Shown one piece after another: positions 56,682-64,000 of a stretch of 64,000 bases of DNA (position 1 is the first letter of the stretch; each line of letters opens with the position of its first letter). Position numbers and translations under genes: made by a program. The notes beneath the pieces were generated by a model. That model had not been told where the DNA came from. It did no database searches and saw nothing but the letters and a program-made list of their open reading frames with translations. The stretch is from contig JAZGTH010000001.1 of the NCBI GenBank assembly GCA_036877525.1, forward strand, positions 5,900,001-5,964,000, given 5' to 3'. This stretch comes from Chromobotia macracanthus (Eukaryota; Chordata; Actinopteri; Cypriniformes; Botiidae).

Positions 56682-57872
56682 TTAGTATAATGTACAAGAC
56701 AGAGGTGTAGCCCATAACAAACCTTTCTCCCCAGTGCTGATGTGGTTCTCTTGGGCTAGGTTGAGTCGGTTTTGCTCAATAGCAATGCTGTTAGACTCTA
56801 GGGTTCTGCTATGTGAAGCCCCTCCTTCCTCTGAGGGGTAGGCCTGGTCCAAATGTTGCTGTGCTATTTTCAAGTGTCTACGCAGACGGTCTATTTCATG
56901 AGTAGATTTGCCATCACCCAATGATTCCCGTTCAGAGTCTCCCATAGCAGATGGCACGTTGTTACAAAACTCAGCCTTCGGCCTGACAGAGTCCTTTTTC
57001 AGGACAGTCTTATATCCTGGTGGGGTACTGGCAAGGCGTTTGCAGAGAGTGGATTGTGATAACCCACCTCTCTGGAATCTGTGAGCTGATCTACTGCGGT
57101 AAGTGTCCCTCACGCCACCAACTACCAGATGAATGATTTCCAAGACTGTTAACGCAAGGCAGAGTACACTGACAACATACATGATCATTAGGAAGATGGT
57201 CTTTTCAGTGGGACGCGATACAAAGCAGTCCACAATGTGTGGACATGGGCTACGACTGCAAATGTAGGATGGTGCCACTTCAAGACCATACAGAACATAC
57301 TGGCCAATGAGAAAAGCTATTTCAAAAGCAACCCGAGAAAGCAGCTGTACCACATATACCTTCATAAGGCCATCTCTCTTAATGCGACGGCGACCATCAT
57401 GTTTTACATTTGTAGAACTGGATTCATCGGCAGACTTGACTGCAGCAAGCACTTTACTTTCCTTCTCAGAAGGCTCAATTTCCTCCAAGATCATGGGAAC
57501 TTCCTCTCCCATCTCATCAGCCTCTTGCAGCCATTTGTATTTACGTGGTCGGTATTCATCATCAGCCATTCGAGCAATTTTGTGCATGGCAAAGCCAAGG
57601 TACATAATAGATGGTGTTGTAATCATAATGATTTGAAAAACCCAGAATCGAACATGTGAAAGGGGAGCAAAGGCATCATAACACACATTTTCACAACCAG
57701 GCTGTAAAGTATTGCACACAAACTTGCTTTGTTCATCATGGTAGATGGTCTCACCACCCACCACTGTCAGAACAATTCTGAAGATGATGAGAAGTGTAAG
57801 CCAGATCTTTCCAACAAAAGTGGAATGGTTGGAGATCTCATCTAGCAAGCGTGTCAAGAAACTCCAACTCAT
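56682..57872 (-). CDS. gjc4a: Gamma-group connexin (Cx45/Cx43.4-like gap junction protein)
   Basis: 396 residues in one coding exon. Gap junction channel subunit with four membrane segments (about 22-42, 76-96, 174-196 and 224-250). Extracellular loop 1 has C53-x6-C60-x3-C64 and loop 2 has C205-x4-C210-x5-C216, the exact connexin spacing. The start MSWSFLTRLLDEISNHSTFVG and the block KHDGRRRIKRDGLMKVYV place it in the Cx45/Cx43.4 (GJC) group; the long cytoplasmic loop and the fish-type YRPRKYK favour the gjc4 subtype, though the exact paralogue is uncertain. The ATG at 57872 is chosen because an acceptor (ttctacag|AACTGACC) sits at 57897/57898, excluding the upstream in-frame codons. The C-terminal tail ends LSCTLY, which I do not recognise. 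Confidence 0.9.
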   Translation of the reverse strand: MSWSFLTRLLDEISNHSTFVGKIWLTLLIIFRIVLTVVGGETIYHDEQSKFVCNTLQPGCENVCYDAFAPLSHVRFWVFQIIMITTPSIMYLGFAMHKIARMADDEYRPRKYKWLQEADEMGEEVPMILEEIEPSEKESKVLAAVKSADESSSTNVKHDGRRRIKRDGLMKVYVVQLLSRVAFEIAFLIGQYVLYGLEVAPSYICSRSPCPHIVDCFVSRPTEKTIFLMIMYVVSVLCLALTVLEIIHLVVGGVRDTYRSRSAHRFQRGGLSQSTLCKRLASTPPGYKTVLKKDSVRPKAEFCNNVPSAMGDSERESLGDGKSTHEIDRLRRHLKIAQQHLDQAYPSEEGGASHSRTLESNSIAIEQNRLNLAQENHISTGEKGLLWATPLSCTLY

Positions 57873-57897
57873 GTTGCCACAAACACAAGGGTCAGTT

Positions 57898-60374
57898 CTG
57901 TAGAAAAAAGAAAGTAGTAGTGGTTTCAAAGAGGCATTGTTATGGGATATGATTAACTAACAATGTGAACGTTCCTTCCATAGCTAACACATTTATTCAG
58001 ATATTATAATTCATTATATTCATTATAATTCATTATAATTGCTTCATTTATGTCATTATCAAAGATCAGTCAGAACAGGATGAAACTATGCAAGAGCACC
58101 AGCAGGTGGAGGTATATAGCACAAACAGCAAGTTTTTATACATAAGAGGAACTTTTCAGAGTAAATGTTTTTTATCCCACACGCTACACTTAAACCTAAC
58201 TATCACAGAAAACCTTTTTGAATTGTCTTAAAGTATTATCATCATAAATATTTGATATCAGGTTTTTTTTATCAATATGGGGACAACTCAACAGAAATCA
58301 TTCAAAGATGAAGCTTGGATGGAACATGTGACAAAGGTTTTGTTACCTCTTTGGTTTGGTAAAATTTCCAATATAAATTTATAGAATGGGCTAATAAGAT
58401 AAATAATGTTACTTGAGTTCTCAAGAAAATAAAACAATTGTATCTACAATTGGCCACTGGGAGGTGCTATTTTGTGTAATATGCATATAAATCTTTAGAG
58501 AAGCATAACAGATATGACAGAGATCTTTATCCTGATCCACCAACTTTGACAAAAGGGGCACTGGTGTCTACCAGCCCAGCCCAATGATTAGTCATGAGCA
58601 CAGTATTACATAAAAGGCTACGACTCCTGAATAATCAACTATTAAACTGCATCCCTATTGGGGTTGTGGGCTGAAACAGGAAACCACTCTGAACAGGTGA
58701 CCAGTCGATTACAAGGCTAACAGATACACACACTTACTGGCAATTTAGAATTTTTAATTCAACCTGATCAGCATGTTTTTGGACTGAGGGAGAACCCCTT
58801 GTATGTGGAGGTAACGCACAGAAAACTAAAAAAAAAAAAAAAAAACGTTTTTTGTGAAAATGCATGCTCATTTGGAAAATCCCTTTATTTTCGTAGCAAT
58901 TATATACTTCTATATACAAACTATATACTGTTCTATAGAGGAACTGGCATGATCTTGTTCATCAACAGGACGATGCAGAGTACACTAAAGGTAAAATAGA
59001 GACAAACACCACCAGGTTTCAGCTGACCTGAAGCAGTGTAACTCTCCCATAAAAATATGGTAAAATGGTCAATATTCCTGACTAATGTTTTGCAAAATGT
59101 CACCTCTTTAGTGTCCAAAGAAATAAGTGTTAAATGTTATTATCTGGATTATGACATTTATCTGTCAGTAGCCAAGACTGTTAATCTTGATATACAAAAA
59201 CAGACAATCTGAACAAGTGATTCGTTTTTAAGATTTTATGAACGTTCTATAGTCAGAGACAGATTTTTGTTACAATATTAAGGCAATAACATGCACTGAA
59301 GATGCACAATAACATCAATACATACAGATGTCATCAAAAACCAAGAGATATAACGAGAAATTAATTCTAGTCATTTTTGTTACATCACGAGATGTAAACT
59401 CTTGCTGTCTGCAAACATCAGCAAGGTCATCTGTGGGCTGTAGCTTAAATAAGAATGGCAAGTCATGGCAGGTCACCTGACACAGAACAAATACCAAGAT
59501 TCTGTTGTCAAGAGGAACCTTTAGAAAACACCTCATCAAATACATATAACATTTCACAGGCTAGTAACATGTTAAAAGTTATGGGTGTACTCAAACAATT
59601 CCCATTTGAATTTCTCCATTCAAACAGAGCTTCATTTAACCTTAAGATGAATTTAGCATAGGCCACAGCAGCCCTTTTATTCCATTTTGATATGAAAAAA
59701 ATGTGCAATTATTTTTTACAAACAGACATGCTAAACAGATGAGATGTTTCCATCAATGCAGGTTTTGGCTGAGGCATGATACAAATATAAATGGTCACAT
59801 TGTCATAATATGGTTTCTGGTGAAAAAAAAAACCTTTATAAAGATGTGAGAAAATGAGTATACATTTTGTCTTTGTTACCAATAACGTTTTGTTTTGTTT
59901 TTTTGGACTGTCTGTGTGAAACAAAATTAAAGGCTTAAATGACAACATGTGTATAAAAGGTATCAAAAATAACATAATAATGTGATTTCGTTGTATTAAA
60001 ATAATATAAAATGCGTTTTCAGTATAAAATACTATAACAACGTGCATTGATTTTAGCTCACCCAACTGAATACTGAATACTTACAGGTGGCATATAAGCT
60101 TTGTTTTGAGTTTTAATAGCACATTCATATTCGGTACATCTCTGCATTTTTATAAGGCATTGATTTTGGATGGCTTCGACAAAACTGCTGTTTATTGATT
60201 ATTCTAATTAAAATCCGCAGCGCGTTGGCAATTGTACTCTGCTTTCTATCACTTGGAGAAAAAATCGCATAGCCTACTCTAAAACTCTCAGAAATCACAA
60301 GTTCCAGCCAACAGAGGCGCAGCCCTCTTTAACTTTAAACACAGGTAAGATACAACTAAAATAATTTTACATAC
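57898..60374 (-). other. Connexin 5' intron
   Basis: About 2.5 kb between the proposed 5' UTR exon and the coding exon; AT-rich, with a poly(A) run near 58828-58845. No coding exon or recognised repeat family. Confidence 0.45.
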
Positions 60375-60480
60375 CTCCCTCTATTACGTGTCTATAGTGC
60401 TCTAGTCCTCAGCTGTTGATGCTTAGGTGATTGATCAAATCTCCGACACTGTTCAGAAGCTTCCACCCACTTATATCATT
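60375..60480 (-). promoter_or_regulatory. gjc4a: Probable connexin 5' UTR exon and TATA promoter
   Basis: On the minus strand GATATAAGTGGG (near 60470) is a TATA-like box; about 30 bases later an exon-like stretch runs to a strong donor GGGAG|GTATGTAAAA at 60375. Joining it to the 57897 acceptor gives the usual connexin structure of one non-coding exon plus one coding exon. No transcript evidence. Confidence 0.5.
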
Positions 60481-60574
60481 AATCTATTCACTGTTTGAAG
60501 CCTAAACCACGTGAGTCTAGTCTACCCCCATACCTAACTATGATTTTAAACCTGAAACCTGAGCTCATCTGTTT

Positions 60575-60583
60575 CGTGCGTGC

Positions 60584-60659
<76 letters not shown>
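60575..60659. repeat. Compound (TG)n(TA)n microsatellite
   Basis: A TGCG/TG run passes into a TA run with one ATGTATA interruption. It lies about 100 bp upstream of the proposed connexin TATA box. Confidence 0.95.
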
Positions 60660-60662
<3 letters not shown>

Positions 60663-63600
60663 TTCAGGGGAGACACTAGACATGGTGTTACACTTGCATG
60701 CTGCCAGTTCCCTCGTGCTTCACCAGAGGGCACTCCTTCCGCCTTTTCTGTTGTTTACTTTTGACTTTGGACCACATTTCCCAGAGCCCGTGATGTGTGA
60801 TTATCTTCATCATGTTCACCTGTGTCTCTTTGTCTGTTTATACCATGTCTACTCATTCATTCAGTAAGAAGTCTTGTTTGTGTATTCTGCTATTCTAAGC
60901 GGTCTCTCTGTATCCATGTTTCCTTGTGTGTTTTACCCATTGCCTGCGTTTTTGGGGTGTTGCGTTTAATATAGTCTTCATTTAGATCCCCAAAGTTGTG
61001 TCCTGGAGCACACTTATTAACCCCAGTAAAAATTAAAAAAAAGTATATGTTTGATAAATTGACTAAAAAAATCACAAGAACCACAAGAACAACAAAGCAT
61101 TCCTTAACATTTTAGTACAAAGTTACAAATATGGGCTTAACATGCCCGTGCGAGACTTGTGGGATGTGTGAACAGCTGTTGCAATTCCAATCTGAAAAAT
61201 TCCAAAGAATATTACATGGTTGTTATTTGTAACATGACTTCATAATTGGAAGGCATATCAACACTTGAAGAGTGTACCAAGTTAAATTTATTTTTCAACA
61301 ACAACACAAATTCTGTGCAAAGAACAAGTCTCTACAAAATGATCTAAAACATTAATGAATATAAAATATATAAAACACATAAAACATACTTAGTTCACTA
61401 GAGGTTTTCAACTGATTGTAGCATAGACTACAAGGAGAACAGCCATATTCAGCTGTCTTCTATTTAAGTGAGATAAAAAAATAAATGTGATGTAATTAGT
61501 CTTTGAGACCTTCAGTTATGGTTCAGTCCAAATGCTCTGATCATAACATCAGACAGAAAGAGAAAAGGCTGGGAATTCTTTCCAAAGTCATAATCTATTT
61601 TTCAACCTAAGACAGCTCACAATACTGTTTGAGGAAAAAAAAAATGTTTACATGTTTAATTGTATTAATAGAACTTTTATCTGAAAAGCAAATTCTCCTG
61701 ACTTTGGCTTTAGACTGAACAATGTGAAGTATCTTAGGATCTAAATTTTTTAAAAGTAACCTGTGTTTGTGCGTATCTGAGAAATTCTGAATGCAGAGAC
61801 TTGAGAGTGCAGACATACATCTGTGTTGTATGTCATTGCTTATTTTCTTATGCTTATTCTTTACTAATTTTTATATATTGAGTTTATCGGTTTATATATA
61901 TTTCTGCTTTCATACATTCATTTAATTCTACATTTTATTCTATTCTTCGTTAATAATGTTGTTTTCATTTATCGTCTTTGAATCTGTTTTTATCTATCAA
62001 ATGTCATCATGACTGATTAAAAGAACACAGAGTTCCCCAGGGAAAAAAATAAATATTACCACTGTAAAACTTTTCATTAGCACAATTCTCATAGGTTCTC
62101 ATAGTGAAAATAACAACATATTAAATAACATGGTTATTTAAAACTTAGAATAAAGGCTAGATGCTGAATTTTTTTTTGCTATGTAATTTCTACATTTCGA
62201 AACCAACAGTTATGATACCCTTCAATAAATATTTCAATAAATACCCTTCAATAAATATAAAAATTTTCCTAGCTGAACAGTCAGCTAGCAAATGAAGAGC
62301 ACACAAGTCTAATGGCAGAACAAAAGCAACATGAGATTTGATCATGTTTAATCTGTAATCTCATATGTATTTTCTCCATGACATGGTTTCCCTGTCATTG
62401 AACCCATGTCTTTCCTATTGCGCTTCAATGCTGTCAGTCTCTATTGACAGTGGTGATGTCCCAGTAGGTAGGACCTGCACAGAGACCTCTCTTATAGGTA
62501 GTACTGCTTAGTCAGTCCATAACTCATCTCCACATTACCTATGGAAAGCACCACAAGCAGGGTGTGGCCTCTGCAGCATTATGTATATAACCCTTGTTCC
62601 CTAAAGGAGAGGACAGAAATGTTACATCCCGCCTGCCACAAGGTCAGCTGCCACATGCTGACTGACTGGGACACATCTCAGCTCCTCAGCACAAACCTGA
62701 ATAAAAGCGAGCTGCAGGTGACTTTATATACCCAATTCCAGGTAGGCATGACTCGGCCCACAACTCCTTTTGCCCAGTGCTCATTGGCTTTTTCCTCTCT
62801 GACCAATGTTTATTGGCACGTCAGTATGTTGACGTAATGTCTCCGTTCCCTCCTTCAGGTAACATACGTAACCGAGACCACGATTCGCTTCGCAAGTACC
62901 ACTAGTAATAATAAAAACTAGCTTGAATAGAATAACAATATGTTGGCTTTTTGAAGCCACATTACAAACAGGTAGCGGGTACCTCATGTAAACAGTCATT
63001 CGGTATCCTTTAATCGGAATGACAAAAAAGTGTGCATGTAAATGTGGCTACTGTGACTTCATTGGTTGAGTTACCTTAAACAGGCTGTTAGTTGTTTTAG
63101 TCATTTCTACATTAAAGTTTCTGCTAAATGAACTTTAATTATGAATGAACCATTTGAACAACAAATGGCTAAGACATTGTGACTTAGAATTACTTTACAG
63201 TCAGCATTTATAATTAACATAAGAACCATAACATAAAAGAATGTAACTATCTAGGACTTAATACTTACACATTGTAAAAAAACATTCAGGTGAGTACAGC
63301 AACATAGCAAAAATATATCTTTGTAGAATGACAAATGTGTCAGCAAATGATTAGCTTTTATTGACTTTGTAATGGGTTTTCATGAGAGACTTAGTAGTTT
63401 CATGGCAACAAGTCACAAGAAGCAGATGAGTTTATTATGCCTAAAAAGATATTTGTAATTCCCTTTAAGACTAGTACGAAGATGAATAAATACACATTAA
63501 ATACGTTTTGTTATTTCTGAACAATTATAACAGAAGTGCAGTGCCTGAATCACAAAAATAATTTGGCCCAAAAACCTTTACATGTACATAAAAAACCTTT

Positions 63601-64000
63601 ACTGTACATACAGATTTTGTCTTTAAAGGTTTTACTAAATTCTAAATAATTGTGCTCACAGTGATTTGAAGTTTCTTTTCACTTCATCTGAAATTATATC
63701 ACTCGTTCCCTTTTAACTCTCTAAGTGCTGGAATATATTATTTTTAACAACAACAACAGTACATTCATTAGTACATTTTCTTATACAACAAATCAAAACG
63801 CACAATACATCAAATAATACAGTCCAAGTTTATGTACCCATTTTCAGTTTGTAAACTTTGAACAAAGTATTAAGAAGAGGAATGGTATTTTAGGTCAGTG
63901 ACACATCTTAACAACTAACATGGCACAGCCCCAACACCCTAATAAACCCATAATTGTCCTGTGACCTGGATGAATCAGATTCAGCCTTTCTGAGAAATAA
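60660..64000. other. Region upstream of the connexin gene
   Basis: No supported gene. Several short open frames lack domains and splice context. Apart from the terminal-like repeat at 62580-62880 I see only AT-rich sequence. Confidence 0.5.
62580..62880. mobile_element. DIRS-like terminal fragment
   Basis: 'ataacccttgttccctaaag' at the left and 'ccgttccctccttcaggtaa' plus 'catacgtaaccgagacc' at the right resemble the paired inverted termini of fish DIRS-associated repeats. No coding part present. Confidence 0.45.

Noticed and set aside
57873..57929. Upstream in-frame extension of the connexin by 19 residues
   Set aside because: The canonical connexin start MSWSFL is at 57872 and a splice acceptor lies between the two candidates.
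1..64000. CRISPR arrays, operons, phage or bacterial defence systems
   Set aside because: None seen; all supported genes are spliced vertebrate genes and the repeats are eukaryotic.

Overview
The window is vertebrate genomic DNA, almost certainly from a teleost and probably a cyprinid or close relative. The evidence is intron-rich genes with GT-AG splice sites, tRNA-derived SINEs and MITEs of types common in cyprinid genomes, DIRS-type retrotransposon remnants, and long CA and TA microsatellites. It is not prokaryotic: there are no operons, CRISPR arrays or phage. Four protein-coding genes could be built from splice sites, reading-frame phase and remembered family sequences; no database search was run.

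Layout. (1) 1-8364, plus strand: the 3' end of a giant tandem-Ig gene, best called obsl1 (obscurin-like 1). Eight Ig modules are in ten exons, ending at a stop at 8362-8364. (2) 9922-49637, minus strand: a complete coding model for speg (striated muscle preferentially expressed protein kinase). It has 41 coding exons whose phases all agree, 10,170 nt, 3,389 residues. Domain order from the N-terminus is Ig1, long linker, Ig2-Ig6, FN3, Ig7-Ig8, kinase 1, long linker, Ig9, FN3, proline/threonine-rich linker, kinase 2, which matches SPEG-beta. obsl1 and speg run tail to tail, 1.56 kb apart between stops. (3) 53444-54898, plus strand: inha, the inhibin alpha subunit, in two exons, divergent from the speg 5' end. 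(4) 56682-57872, minus strand: a gamma-group connexin (Cx45/Cx43.4-like, gjc family) with a single coding exon and a probable 5' UTR exon and TATA promoter near 60.4 kb.

The large speg introns (23.8-29.1 kb and 32.6-49.3 kb) hold most of the mobile DNA: decayed DIRS-like gag and reverse transcriptase pieces, MITEs with terminal inverted repeats, SINE fragments and a diverged repeated unit. A CRE plus TATA-like arrangement at 37.77-37.80 kb in speg intron 1 may be an internal promoter.

Biologically, obsl1 and speg both encode muscle and cytoskeletal giant Ig proteins; inha encodes a secreted endocrine subunit; the connexin forms gap junctions. Their proximity is mainly shared ancestry (human 2q35 carries SPEG, OBSL1 and INHA). 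I found no new biological system. The most useful oddities are a GC-AG intron, a 27-nt microexon inside kinase 1, an unassigned 84-nt exon-like coding segment beside the connexin, a possible internal speg promoter, and a gene order that looks rearranged relative to human.
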